In this document: positions 44,548 through 53,042 of the stretch, piece by piece
Position numbering within the stretch: position 1 is the first letter of the stretch
Layout of the letters: each line of letters starts with the position of its first letter
Assembly (NCBI RefSeq): GCF_050122995.1
Contig: NZ_JBNLIA010000006.1
Location: forward strand, 1 to 64,000
DNA length: 64,000 nucleotides
From: Haloparvum alkalitolerans
GTDB lineage: Archaea; Halobacteriota; Halobacteria; Halobacteriales; Haloferacaceae
Reading direction: 5' to 3'
Translations under genes and position numbers: made by a program
Notes under the pieces: model-generated
Seen by the model: only the letters and a program-made list of their open reading frames with translations
Databases searched by the model: none
What the model was told of the DNA's origin: nothing

Positions 44548-44656
44548 TACTCACCGCTTGCCGCTACAGATTTATTAACTCTACTGCGATATCTGGCCCA
44601 TATTATGTTAAATATTAATAAGTATTGTGAGTTGAGTTATTAATACTCCTGTCAGA

Positions 44657-45079
44657 TCATCTCACTAGGACTGTCCCGACCATTCCAGAACTTTCATGCG
44701 GAATACAACAGTACCCGTACGTTCCGGGTTGATCGAACGTGTGCTCGTAGTTCTCTCCCGGGGCGATGAGTCCCTCAGTAACCCGGTTTCTCGCAGCACG
44801 CTCTGACTCGAAGCCACCACTTGCGAAGTACACGGCCTCGGCAGGAATTTCGTCTTCATACGCTGTGACCGTGTGCTGGATGTCGCTCTCGTTCGTCCAC
44901 GTCACTGTCCCTCCGGTTTCGATCGTCGCAGTCTTCGGCTCGAACGTGTGATCGTCGGGCATCGTGACGGTCAGGGTCGACGGTGACTGTCCGTTCAAAC
45001 ATCCGGCGGTGCTGAGCGTCGCCAAGGCGGCAGTACTGAGTCGCAATACCGTCCGTCGATTGTAGAATTTGAGTGCCAT
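44657..45079 (-). CDS. halocyanin-like type 1 copper lipoprotein
   Basis: A 140-residue cupredoxin. A Tat signal (YNRRTVLRLSTAAL) ends in the lipobox STAGC (C27). Type 1 copper ligands are His69 (DIQHTV), Cys125, His128 and Met133 in YCCIPHESSGM. Family members carry electrons between membrane redox enzymes. It is the third gene of the operon MCO-ZIP-halocyanin (24 bp after the ZIP gene), so it may be the electron acceptor of the oxidase or deliver copper. Confidence 0.88.
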   Translation of the reverse strand: MALKFYNRRTVLRLSTAALATLSTAGCLNGQSPSTLTVTMPDDHTFEPKTATIETGGTVTWTNESDIQHTVTAYEDEIPAEAVYFASGGFESERAARNRVTEGLIAPGENYEHTFDQPGTYGYCCIPHESSGMVGTVLVR

Positions 45080-45103
45080 TGGAACAGAGATGGATAGTAC
45101 CTC

Positions 45104-46360
45104 TCAGAGCGCCACGAAGAGGTCGGTCACGTACATCACTCCGAGGCCGAGCAGGAACGCAAGCAGGTTCGTGGCGCTGGCCACGCGACCGCCTGCATCC
45201 CGAACCATTCCCGCGATCTCCCAGTTGACCTGTAAAATTGCGCCAACCCCGATCGCGAGGAAGAAGGCTCCGATCGTCGGCGAGTACGCGAGACTACCGA
45301 TCCACCCGCCGAGGATGACGGGGGCACCGGCGATGACGCCGAGCGCAGCGAAGTGCTTGAACGACGGACGCTCTCCGCGGGCGACCGGTGCAACGACGGC
45401 CGGGCCTTCCGTCACGTTGTGGAGCATGAACCCGATCACGAGGAACGCGCCGAGCGACACACGCCCGAGTGCGAACGAACTCCCGATCGCCAGCCCTTCC
45501 GCGAGGTTGTGTAGGCCGATTCCGATCGCAACCAGATATGCGATCCAGAGACCGCTACTCGCCCGACTGTCACCGGCGGCAACACGGCCCTTGCGCCACG
45601 CGCTGATTGCCTGAACGAGAGTGAGCGCGCCGAGGATCCCGAAGACGATCAAAAGGTTGCCCTCGTACGCGCCCGGAACTCGTTGAGCGAGTTCGAACGC
45701 CTCGAACCCGGCGTCGAACGCCAAGAAACCGAGGACGCCGGCCGCGAACAAGAGCACGGCGTGCAGCCACCGATCGCTCATCGTCTTGATGTAGGGGAAC
45801 CACAGCATCCCTAATGCGACTGGGATCACACCGACGAACAGCCCGATGACTGCAAGCGTCCAGAGCAGACTGAGGCTGAATCCGGGTGCCTGACTCGGAG
45901 CGACGATCGTATTCTCGAATGTCGCCCCGTCAGAGAGTACGAGGGCGACGTTGAGATCCCATCCCGGATTCCAGTGATACGGGATCACGATCTGTGCGCT
46001 TTCCATCGGAGCGAGCGTTTGGTCGCCACCAGCTCCTTCGACCTGAAAATTCCAGTAGGCCTCATCGACGAGGACCTGTGCTATCGTCACGGAATCGGGC
46101 CCGTTGTTCGTTACGTGTAACACGACCGTTTCGTCGCTCGGAAGCGTCGTGTGCGTGATCGTCACGTCGGGAAGCGGTTCACCACTCTGGCTCTGAATAC
46201 TCGCGAGTGGTGACGTGAACGCGAACACACCCAAGACGAGCACGAGCAACACGATCGGGAGTATCGCGCTGACCCATCTCGGTAGTCCGAGGGGCTGTGT
46301 GACCTCGTTTTCAGTAGATACACCACCGTCTGGCGTCGGTTTTTGTGTCTCATCCGCCAT
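45104..46360 (-). CDS. ZIP-family metal transporter with an extracytoplasmic N-terminal domain
   Basis: A 418-residue protein. After a first membrane helix (ILPIVLLVLVLGVFAF) comes a roughly 120-residue Ig-like beta domain (DVTITHTTLP, VTNNGPDSVTIAQVLV). A ZIP-like membrane part with the helix IV/V signatures GLHNLAEGLAIGSSF and GFMLHNVTEGPAVVAP follows. These His/Glu motifs bind Zn2+/Fe2+/Cu2+-type ions for import. The fused extracellular domain is unusual for ZIP proteins. Its ATG lies 1 bp from the end of the upstream oxidase gene, so translation is closely coupled. Confidence 0.85.
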   Translation of the reverse strand: MADETQKPTPDGGVSTENEVTQPLGLPRWVSAILPIVLLVLVLGVFAFTSPLASIQSQSGEPLPDVTITHTTLPSDETVVLHVTNNGPDSVTIAQVLVDEAYWNFQVEGAGGDQTLAPMESAQIVIPYHWNPGWDLNVALVLSDGATFENTIVAPSQAPGFSLSLLWTLAVIGLFVGVIPVALGMLWFPYIKTMSDRWLHAVLLFAAGVLGFLAFDAGFEAFELAQRVPGAYEGNLLIVFGILGALTLVQAISAWRKGRVAAGDSRASSGLWIAYLVAIGIGLHNLAEGLAIGSSFALGRVSLGAFLVIGFMLHNVTEGPAVVAPVARGERPSFKHFAALGVIAGAPVILGGWIGSLAYSPTIGAFFLAIGVGAILQVNWEIAGMVRDAGGRVASATNLLAFLLGLGVMYVTDLFVAL

Positions 46361-46361
46361 G

Positions 46362-47621
46362 TTAGACCACCTCAAAGAAGCTCATCCAGCCGAGTTCGGC
46401 GAACTCGGATTGGTGGGCGTGGAACATGTACAGCCCGGGTTCGTGATCCGAGTAGTCGAGCTCGATGATACCGCGTTGCGCCTGCGTCTGCATGATCGTG
46501 TCTACGGTCTTGCGCGTCGGTGTCAGCGTAGTCCCGTGGTCATAGTAATCGAAGAACTGCGAGTGCGTGTGGAACGAGTTGATGAGGTCGAACTCAGTCG
46601 CATTGGAGAGATACACGCGTTGCCGTTCGTTCTTGTCGATCTGGATGGGACGCTTCGTCTCGCCCGCCGTCCAGTTGCCGGTGCCGTCGGTACTACCGAC
46701 CCCGTATGCGAACGCCCGTGTGTTCGCCGCGTAGACCTCGTTCCCGCCGTCGAAGTTAGTGTCGAACGAGTTCATCACCATGACCATCTCGTTGACGGCG
46801 TCGTTTTCGGCGTACTCGTGGTTCCGGCTCTTCGCCTCTTCGACGAACCGCGTCCGCATGTCGTCGGTAATCGGGCCGGGGTAATTGACGTAGTCGCGTG
46901 GATTCTCCCTGACGCGTTCGGGGTCCGGATCGACGATGATCGTGCCGTAGAGTCCGCGGTGGATGTGTTCTTTCAGCGGGAGCGAGTGGCAATGATAGAA
47001 GTGCGTACCGGCGGGTTGGGCAATCCATTCGTAGGTGAATGATTCTCCCGTTTCGAGGACACCAGGCCCGTTTTGGGGGATTCCGTCCATTCGCGGGTTA
47101 AGGTTCTTCAGATGCGGATGGATCGTGTGAGCGTGCCGTCCTAGGTTCGTGAATTTAACGCGAATTAGGTCGCCCTCAACGGCACGGATCGTGGGGCCCG
47201 GCACCTGACCGTTGAATGCCCACGCTTGGAACTCGACGCCCGGAGCGATGGTGATCGTTGTGTCGACGGCGTTGAATTCGAACTCCCGTACGGTTCGACC
47301 ATCCTCCTCGTAGACTTGCTGCGGAACGTTATCCTGCCCGCTGTCTCCGGTATTGAACGCGGTGAGGAACTCGTGCGGATCGAAATCCAAATCTTGGTAT
47401 TCGCCCACCGAACCGAAGTTACCGTGTGTATCATCGCCCTCGTGGCCGGGTGACGCACTTGCACGTGAACTCCCGAGTCCAACGGCGGCACTTCCCGCGA
47501 CACCAAGACTGCCGAGTACCGTGCGACGACTGACGCTCGTTTCACCAGTGAGTGATTCAACCAAACGCTGTTCGAGTCGTTTGGTGACATCTGCCGCACT
47601 CTCGTAATTTATCGAGGGCAT
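46362..47621 (-). CDS. Tat-exported multicopper oxidase (nitrite-reductase-like/laccase-like)
   Basis: A 419-residue two-domain multicopper oxidase. The Tat motif VSRRTVLGSLG lies about 30 residues in, after a soluble N-terminal extension. Copper motifs are AHTIHPHL, HFYHCHSLPLKEHIHRGLYG (Cys-type 1 site in domain 1), FHTHSQFF and MFHAHQSEFAELGW; the last has Ala instead of Cys, so only one type 1 copper is expected. The start MPSINYES at 47621 is chosen because a TATATAAAT box (47677-47687) lies upstream; a longer frame would overlap it. First gene of the MCO-ZIP-halocyanin operon, preceded by a TTAG-N6-CTAA palindrome. Confidence 0.88.
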   Translation of the reverse strand: MPSINYESAADVTKRLEQRLVESLTGETSVSRRTVLGSLGVAGSAAVGLGSSRASASPGHEGDDTHGNFGSVGEYQDLDFDPHEFLTAFNTGDSGQDNVPQQVYEEDGRTVREFEFNAVDTTITIAPGVEFQAWAFNGQVPGPTIRAVEGDLIRVKFTNLGRHAHTIHPHLKNLNPRMDGIPQNGPGVLETGESFTYEWIAQPAGTHFYHCHSLPLKEHIHRGLYGTIIVDPDPERVRENPRDYVNYPGPITDDMRTRFVEEAKSRNHEYAENDAVNEMVMVMNSFDTNFDGGNEVYAANTRAFAYGVGSTDGTGNWTAGETKRPIQIDKNERQRVYLSNATEFDLINSFHTHSQFFDYYDHGTTLTPTRKTVDTIMQTQAQRGIIELDYSDHEPGLYMFHAHQSEFAELGWMSFFEVV

Positions 47622-47686
47622 GATCTCCTCGACGGGTTGACTCTTCGGATACCCATATGTGATAGTGGATGGGCCCAATATATAAA

Positions 47687-47700
47687 TTAGACCCATCTAA
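47687..47700. promoter_or_regulatory. TTAG-N6-CTAA operator at the oxidase promoter
   Basis: TTAGACCCATCTAA is a palindrome (TTAG, 6-bp spacer, CTAA) directly upstream of the TATATAAAT box of the oxidase operon. The same layout occurs at 48438 before the DtxR-family gene. It resembles binding sites of archaeal DtxR/MntR-type repressors. A second inverted pair GTCTA...TAGAC lies at about 47711-47730. Confidence 0.6.
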
Positions 47701-47749
47701 ACTTCGAGTAGGTCTAATCTAAAAATAGACTAGCGGACTTCCGAGCTTC

Positions 47750-48427
47750 TCAGTGAGAACTCTGTGTGAGAGATTGGGTGGATATGGAACATGCGACTTC
47801 TTCGGGTAGCGCAACCGGACCATCTCCGCTATCAGGGTCAAGTGTGACCATTCCAAATGGCGCAATCTCAACAACATCTACGACAGTTCCGGGGAGAATC
47901 CCGTGTTTGGACAGGTACCGGAGGAGATCTGGATCTGTGTCCGGAACCCGTACGATCTGAACGCTGTCACCCACTTGATGATCAGCAAGACGTTCACCAT
48001 CCTTTGCTCCCGAGACATCCAGATTCGCGGTGGGAATTGGGTCGCCATGCGGATCAACCGCTGGTTGTCCTAGCTGCTCTGCAATCCGGTCGGCAAACTT
48101 ACTGCTGATGTGGTGTTCGAGACGATCTGCTTCGTCGTGTACCTCTGCCCAATCATACTCGAGGTGGTCCGTCAGATATCGTTCTAACAGTCGGTGATGG
48201 AGAATGATTTCGAGAGCAATAGGAACTCCAGTATCAGTGAGCTCAACTCCCCTGTAGGGTTCGTACAGCACGAAATCACGCTCTGATAACTTTTTCATCA
48301 TACTGGTAACCGTCGGTTGCTCTACATCCATATACTCAGCGAGTACCGAGGTTCGTACCCGGTCGTCCGCTTCGTTCTGGAGATAATAGATCGCTTTGAG
48401 ATAGTCTTCCATGATCGCACTCAGCAT
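47750..48427 (-). CDS. DtxR/SirR/MntR-family metal-dependent repressor
   Basis: A 225-residue metalloregulator in three parts. The winged helix is MEDYLKAIYYLQNEADDRVR to VEQPTVTSMMKKLSERDFV. The metal-binding dimerisation domain includes HHRLLERYLTDHLEYDW and EADRLEHHIS. An SH3-like FeoA domain forms the C terminus (HGILPGTVVDVVEIAPF). The layout matches SirR/IdeR-type proteins of Euryarchaeota. A TATA-like box (AATTTATAAT, 48451-48460) sits 25-33 bp upstream with a TTAG-N6-CTAA palindrome next to it, so autoregulation is likely. It probably controls the adjacent oxidase-ZIP-halocyanin operon in response to Mn, Fe or Zn. Confidence 0.9.
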   Translation of the reverse strand: MLSAIMEDYLKAIYYLQNEADDRVRTSVLAEYMDVEQPTVTSMMKKLSERDFVLYEPYRGVELTDTGVPIALEIILHHRLLERYLTDHLEYDWAEVHDEADRLEHHISSKFADRIAEQLGQPAVDPHGDPIPTANLDVSGAKDGERLADHQVGDSVQIVRVPDTDPDLLRYLSKHGILPGTVVDVVEIAPFGMVTLDPDSGDGPVALPEEVACSISTQSLTQSSH

Positions 48428-48437
48428 TGTGAAATAA

Positions 48438-48451
48438 TTAGATAAGGCTAA
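48438..48451. promoter_or_regulatory. TTAG-N6-CTAA operator before the DtxR-family gene
   Basis: TTAGATAAGGCTAA abuts the TATA box of the regulator gene on the start-codon side. It has the same half-sites and spacer length as the element at 47687. Confidence 0.6.
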
Positions 48452-48571
48452 ATTTATAATTTACTGCGCCTGTCTTACTTGGAGTGATAATTATCGATTG
48501 TGTCCAGCCAGCAACCACAGCTAAATTTGAACTATCATCAAAAATGACTCACTCTGTTGAATTTATATTAC

Positions 48572-48775
48572 TTAAATTTCACCTCCAGTGAAATCGTCAA
48601 GCAGGCCACGGTATGTCGTGTTCTTCCGAACTTTGAGACACAACAGACCAACGTGTTGCGGGAGTGTATAGTGGTGTTTGGAGAGCTTCGAGGAGTATCG
48701 AAAGACTGCTCGTCGGGCCAGATGGATAGCTTTCGCAGTAGATCGGAGAATCTGCGACTTCGGGAGAGCCTTCAT
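48572..48775 (-). pseudogene. transposase 5' fragment (unrelated to the IS4 copies)
   Basis: Starts MKALPKSQILRSTAKAIHLA and continues RRAVFRYSSKLSKHHYTLPQ, HVGLLCLKVRKNTTYRGLLDD. This matches my recollection of the N terminus of a common haloarchaeal DDE transposase (IS5-like). After GLLDD the match ends (FTGGEI, stop), so only about 60 of the usual 300 or so residues remain. The break coincides with a small hairpin TTTCAC-N5-GTGAAA. The AT-rich ATTTATATG upstream would be its old promoter. Not functional. Confidence 0.65.
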
Positions 48776-49041
48776 TTCGTGAAATCACAGGACAAACATA
48801 TAAATCTAAGAGGATTTCAACAGAGCCAATTCCGTTGTTCTGGCTCTCTTTGTGCTTTACGCGGGTGCTCTTCTCCGGTAACACTGTGAGGTATTGACCA
48901 CAATCAAGCCAGCATATATCACTTGGATAGAATTTCAATCTAGCTGTTAATTCGTGTTCTACTCAACGTTTCCACTCAAAGAGTTGATTTTGTAACCTTC
49001 CTCAGTATATTGTATGAGCACCCCTGACGATTCACCTTCTA

Positions 49042-50637
49042 GTGAAAAATTTTGAATGCACTCTGTGCGAAGCGTACCAGCTAGGGATCACCATCCGTAA
49101 CGAGTTCAAAGAAACCGATCTCGTCACTGCGTTCGAGAACCTTGATCACTCGATAGACGCGATCAAAGACGAGTATCCAGCGTGGCATCCTGCGCCACTC
49201 TCCTTTCGAGCAATGGTCCTCTCGTTCGTTTTCATGGAGATCACCGGAGATTCGTACGCCGAGTTTTCTCGACGACTCACCCGGCAACCGGAAGTCGCCA
49301 CTATTCTCGGCTTCACCCGAGTACCTGACGAATCGGCCTTCTCACGAGCGTGGCGAAATAGATTCGACGACGAGACCCACGAATATGTCCACGCTGCTGC
49401 CCACTTTGTTATCAAAGAAGTTCACGATCGCGATATCTCAGCGTCTGAGGTTCGCCCCAAGAAAGAGATCGTCGAAGGTACTGAAGAAAACATAGACTCA
49501 GTCGAAGACGAATCATTCTCACAGAACGCAATCGTCCAGACAACGCGCCTCGCGCGTGATCACGCCTTCGGTCATTTCGACTCTGATCGGGCGTCAAACA
49601 CTACCTACGAAGACACGCAATTTTTCGAGTTACAGACGTTCATGGGGATGGTTCGGTGCGGAACCGCGCAAGGAGCGACTCGCTTTCAGTACCGTCGTGG
49701 TGAAGAGTATGGACCCCACGGCGACACCCACCTCCGCGCTGTCAAACAGTTCGATCCTGAAGGCCTCGTGAGCGGATTTAACGAGACGACGGATCGCTTA
49801 CTCTCCGTGATCGCCTCTGAAGCATCGTTCCGGCGTCCAGTCACGGCCGCGATCGATATCACAACTATTCCCTACTACGGAGAGGTCGAAGGAATGCCGA
49901 TGGTCAGCGGGACGAAGGATAGAGACGGTCGAGCGTTCAAATTCGCAACCCTCTCGATCATCGGGCAGAACATTCCGCTCGTTCTCGCCGTAGAACCGGT
50001 CCGAGAGAGCTCTGAGTGGGATGAGAACTCGTCGAATCAGATTCATCGCACTGTGCGGCGACTGGTTCGACAAGCGAAAGAACACGTTCCGATTGAGACA
50101 GTGCTGTGTGATCGGGAGTTCGATTCGATACGCGTGTTTCAGACGCTCTCAAACCTCGATGTGAACTACCTCATTCCGAAGCGAGTCTCCAGCTCTGAAC
50201 GGGATGTACTCGAACAAATGGAGGAAGACGACCAAGAGGTGGCCGTTGAGTCAGCTTCTGTCCATGTGGAATCTGGATCGCATCCAATGCGGCTCCTGTA
50301 CGTACCGTCGACGAGTGGTGAGGGGACGGCCGTCTTCGCGACGAATCTCCGAGTCGGTCCGGAGGAAGCCGAGTCGTTCTGTCAGCGCTACAGCCGCCGG
50401 TGGCAGATCGAGAGTGAGTACAAATCGATCAAAGGTGACTTTCTCGCCAAGACCTCCTCGAAAGACTACCGCGTTCGCCTGTTCTACTTCGTGTTCGCGG
50501 TACTCCTGTACAATATTTGGCGGCTCACCGACTTCCTGCTGAAAGCGGATGTCGACGGTGAGATGGACTATGCACCCGTGTTGACTGCGGGTGAGTGTGT
50601 TGAGCTCATTGCCTCGTCGTTGATTCCACATGACTAA
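49042..50637 (+). CDS. IS4-family transposase, divergent type (copy 4)
   Basis: A 531-residue DDE transposase distantly related to the three 558-residue copies. Acidic residues are in AIDITTIPYYGEVEG, VLCDREFDSIRVF and the YREK signature YSRRWQIESEYKSIK, followed by the shared FYFVFAVLLYNIWRLTD. The GTG start at 49042 (MKNFECTLCEA) is supported by CAGTATATTG about 27-36 bp upstream; the start codon lies inside a small hairpin similar to that at 48579. Element ends were not identified. The frame is intact, so it could still be active. Confidence 0.88.
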   Translation: MKNFECTLCEAYQLGITIRNEFKETDLVTAFENLDHSIDAIKDEYPAWHPAPLSFRAMVLSFVFMEITGDSYAEFSRRLTRQPEVATILGFTRVPDESAFSRAWRNRFDDETHEYVHAAAHFVIKEVHDRDISASEVRPKKEIVEGTEENIDSVEDESFSQNAIVQTTRLARDHAFGHFDSDRASNTTYEDTQFFELQTFMGMVRCGTAQGATRFQYRRGEEYGPHGDTHLRAVKQFDPEGLVSGFNETTDRLLSVIASEASFRRPVTAAIDITTIPYYGEVEGMPMVSGTKDRDGRAFKFATLSIIGQNIPLVLAVEPVRESSEWDENSSNQIHRTVRRLVRQAKEHVPIETVLCDREFDSIRVFQTLSNLDVNYLIPKRVSSSERDVLEQMEEDDQEVAVESASVHVESGSHPMRLLYVPSTSGEGTAVFATNLRVGPEEAESFCQRYSRRWQIESEYKSIKGDFLAKTSSKDYRVRLFYFVFAVLLYNIWRLTDFLLKADVDGEMDYAPVLTAGECVELIASSLIPHD

Positions 50638-51094
50638 CCGGCTGATCTCTTAGTGACTCCTCCGTCTGGGAGTGGCAACCTTATTCAGGAGCCCCAAAAT
50701 CCACGCAATTACCCACGTTCGTCCGGTAGATACGGCCATCAGGGATTTGAATTGGTGATTGGCCGGTGAGATACGCCACGAATAGATGCTAATTCGATCT
50801 GAAACTAGCCTATCCTCCGAAACTGTGAACTTCCAAGGCCCGAGATTTTGTATAGCGATATACGATATACATTCTACTGTAATGCGGAGTTCCGGCGCTA
50901 AGAGACTCTAGACCCCCGAATTCTCCCGATTGCTCAAATACAACAAGTGGTCGTGATTATGCCCGTAATCACGACCACTTTGAAGTACCCCGGCGCCGTC
51001 GGTGAAGCACGAATGCTGCAACCGCCTCACGACGACGCTTCCCCCAGGGTAGAGGACCCGAGACCGGGGCTGCAGGACGGTGGAGGGCCGGTGA
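50638..51094. other. non-coding gap between transposase copy 4 and the integrase
   Basis: The first part is presumably the right flank of the IS. Around 50850-50880 there are short AT-rich near-repeats (GCGATATACGATATAC). The perfect inverted repeat at 50945-50980 lies at the right end. No gene, tRNA or clear promoter for the integrase was found. Confidence 0.5.
50945..50980. repeat. perfect 15-bp inverted repeat upstream of the integrase
   Basis: Left arm AAGTGGTCGTGATTA (50945-50959), 6-base loop TGCCCG, and right arm TAATCACGACCACTT (50966-50980) match without error. It is followed at once by GC-rich DNA typical of the integrase gene. Possible roles are an integrase-binding or attachment site, a factor-independent terminator, or the boundary of an inserted element. 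Confidence 0.7.
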
Positions 51095-52327
51095 ATGCCT
51101 GACCGAGCGCTTTCGACGCCGCTCGACGACAGCTTCGAGCGCTACCTCCAAGACAAGGGGAAAGGCCGGGGCGGCGGCGGTGGGAACTATCGACGTAACG
51201 CTGCACGCGAGCTCGAACGGTTCGCCGAGTGGGCCGCCGGCGACCGCGGCGCCGACGACTGGACCGGGATCGCCGACGACGTCGGCCGCGAGCCGACCTT
51301 CGACGATCTCGACGAACGCGTGTTCCGGGAGTACGCCCGACATCTCGGTGGAGATCGGGGACTCAAGCAGAACACAGTACAAACCTATTACCGCTATATC
51401 TCTGCGTGGTGTGGCTGGTGCGTCAACGAGGGATATCTTGAGGCCCACTACGCGCAGCGAGCGAGTGCGATGGCGCCGCTGCCGGAGGACGACGGTCGCA
51501 AGCCCGGCGACCAGCAGGCCTGGACGTCCGAACAGCGCCACGCCCTCACCCGTCACGTCGACGAACGGGCCCGCGACGCCGTCGAGGCGTACACGACACT
51601 CCCGGAGGATACTGATCCCCTCGACAAGCAGCGAGCACGCTACGCGGCGTTGAAGGCGGCTCGTGACCGGGCGCTGGTGTTTGTCCTCGCGTACACCGCC
51701 GTCCGCGTTGGCGAACTCCTCCGCGATCCGAACGACCCGCGCCGGCGCGGCGTCCGCTGGGAGGACCTCTCCGTCGACGACGGGAGTATGGACGTCTACC
51801 GGAAGAAACAGCAATGGGATGCCGCGAGCCTTCCCGATCCGGTGATCTCGCCGTTGCGAAGCTATCGCCAGTTGATGGACCCACCAACGGAGCGCTGGCC
51901 GGTGTTTCCGACGTTCGACCAACGGACGCTCGCAGGGCTCGTCCGGGAAAACCTCGCCGAACGAGGGGAACGCCCAGAAGCAATCATTGAACGCCGTGCG
52001 GAGTACGCTCGCGACCTGCTGCTGGCGCTCGATGTGGACATTCGGCCGCCGTCGATCACGACGGACGGCGCACGGTCGATTCTCCAACGACTCTCGGAGG
52101 CCGCGGAGATCGACATCGACCATCCGAAACACGATTATCTTGCTCCGCACGGTGGCCGTCGTGGCATGGGCGAGGTTCTGGTCCGGGCATTCGGATATAC
52201 TGTGGCGGCCCGATATCTCGATAATTCTGAGGAGATGGTTCGTGAGCGGTACTCGCATATCGAGGCTGGTGAGTTAGGTGATGTCGCTACTGAGGCCCTT
52301 GAGGAGATCGATAGTGTACCGCAGTAA
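51095..52327 (+). CDS. tyrosine recombinase (XerC/D-like integrase)
   Basis: A 410-residue integrase with the full two-domain layout. The N-terminal SAM-like core-binding domain is about residues 10-125 (LDDSFERYLQDKGKG to VQTYYRYISAWCGWCVNEGY). Catalytic parts are arginine in AYTAVRVGELL, the second box in APHGGRRGMGEVL, and the nucleophile tyrosine in VRERYSHIEAGE. It is a standard haloarchaeal plasmid integrase, convergent with the copper operon. The 15-bp inverted repeat lies 115 bp upstream. Codon use is GC-rich compared with the AT-rich gap before it, so the island start may be at this gene. Confidence 0.9.
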   Translation: MPDRALSTPLDDSFERYLQDKGKGRGGGGGNYRRNAARELERFAEWAAGDRGADDWTGIADDVGREPTFDDLDERVFREYARHLGGDRGLKQNTVQTYYRYISAWCGWCVNEGYLEAHYAQRASAMAPLPEDDGRKPGDQQAWTSEQRHALTRHVDERARDAVEAYTTLPEDTDPLDKQRARYAALKAARDRALVFVLAYTAVRVGELLRDPNDPRRRGVRWEDLSVDDGSMDVYRKKQQWDAASLPDPVISPLRSYRQLMDPPTERWPVFPTFDQRTLAGLVRENLAERGERPEAIIERRAEYARDLLLALDVDIRPPSITTDGARSILQRLSEAAEIDIDHPKHDYLAPHGGRRGMGEVLVRAFGYTVAARYLDNSEEMVRERYSHIEAGELGDVATEALEEIDSVPQ

Positions 52328-52360
52328 CTTATTTCGAGTGAGAGGGGTAGACCGTCGCGT

Positions 52361-53014
52361 TCACACCGCGTCGACGGTGAACAGCGAGTCGTCGCTGAGG
52401 ACGACCTGTACCCGGCGGTGCCAGGCGTCAGCGAAAGCCTCTCGTTGCTGGTCAGTTGCCGATTCGTCGAGAATCCCTTGGAGGTTCCCGATTGCGGGTC
52501 CACCGTCAGGAACGTCGCTGACGTGGTAGGTCACTTCGACGGTCTCGTCCGTGTCGGTTCGCCGGAACCGGAACGTCGGGTCCGCCGTGTCCGGGTCGAA
52601 CGCGTCGAAGCGCAGGAGGTCGCGGCGGCCGCCATAGCCGCCGGCGAGCCCGCTGAATCCGTCATCGCCGGTCGCGCCAGTCACGTACGAGATGATGCGG
52701 CTCATCACGCCGTACGCGGCATCGTCCTGCGGGCCGGCCGTCTGGACCTCGATTTCGCTCCGGACTGGATAGTCGTCGGGATACAGGGCGTCGAGCCCGA
52801 GCTGGACGATCCGATAGGCACCCGAGGCTGTCGGACAGGAGTGTCCGGCTTCTTTCACCGCGTCCCGGTAGGTGACGACGAACGGCTCGCCCGGTTCGAG
52901 GACGCCGAGGGCCTCCGCGACGGGGTCGCGGATTTCGATCGGGTCGGCGTCGTAGTCGACCTGCCAATTGGTTCTCGTCTGGGTCGTGTCAGTCGCAGTC
53001 GAATTCGATGTCAT
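52361..53014 (-). CDS. FmdE-like protein in a copper operon
   Basis: A 217-residue soluble protein. The segment EAGHSCPTASGAYRIVQLGL recalls the metal-binding GHxCP motif of FmdE-type proteins, and YVTGATGDDGFSGLAGGYGG fits the TGATxGxG segment of that family. The rest (RRDLLRFDAFDPDTAD) does not show further cysteines. It lies 28 bp downstream of the P-type ATPase as the last gene of the operon. FmdE-like proteins bind zinc or other metals; a metal-chaperone or sensing role here is inference. Family assignment is moderate. Confidence 0.55.
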   Translation of the reverse strand: MTSNSTATDTTQTRTNWQVDYDADPIEIRDPVAEALGVLEPGEPFVVTYRDAVKEAGHSCPTASGAYRIVQLGLDALYPDDYPVRSEIEVQTAGPQDDAAYGVMSRIISYVTGATGDDGFSGLAGGYGGRRDLLRFDAFDPDTADPTFRFRRTDTDETVEVTYHVSDVPDGGPAIGNLQGILDESATDQQREAFADAWHRRVQVVLSDDSLFTVDAV

Positions 53015-53042
53015 GAGTTGTGGTTGTGATCGTGTCTCGTGG

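Noticed and set aside
48557..48889. 110-codon plus-strand frame
   Set aside because: The opposite strand encodes a recognisable transposase N terminus; the plus-strand translation has no features.
50730..50760. tRNA 3' end as integrase attachment site
   Set aside because: A TTCAAAT-like stretch occurs on the minus strand but the T-stem bases do not pair and no acceptor stem is present.
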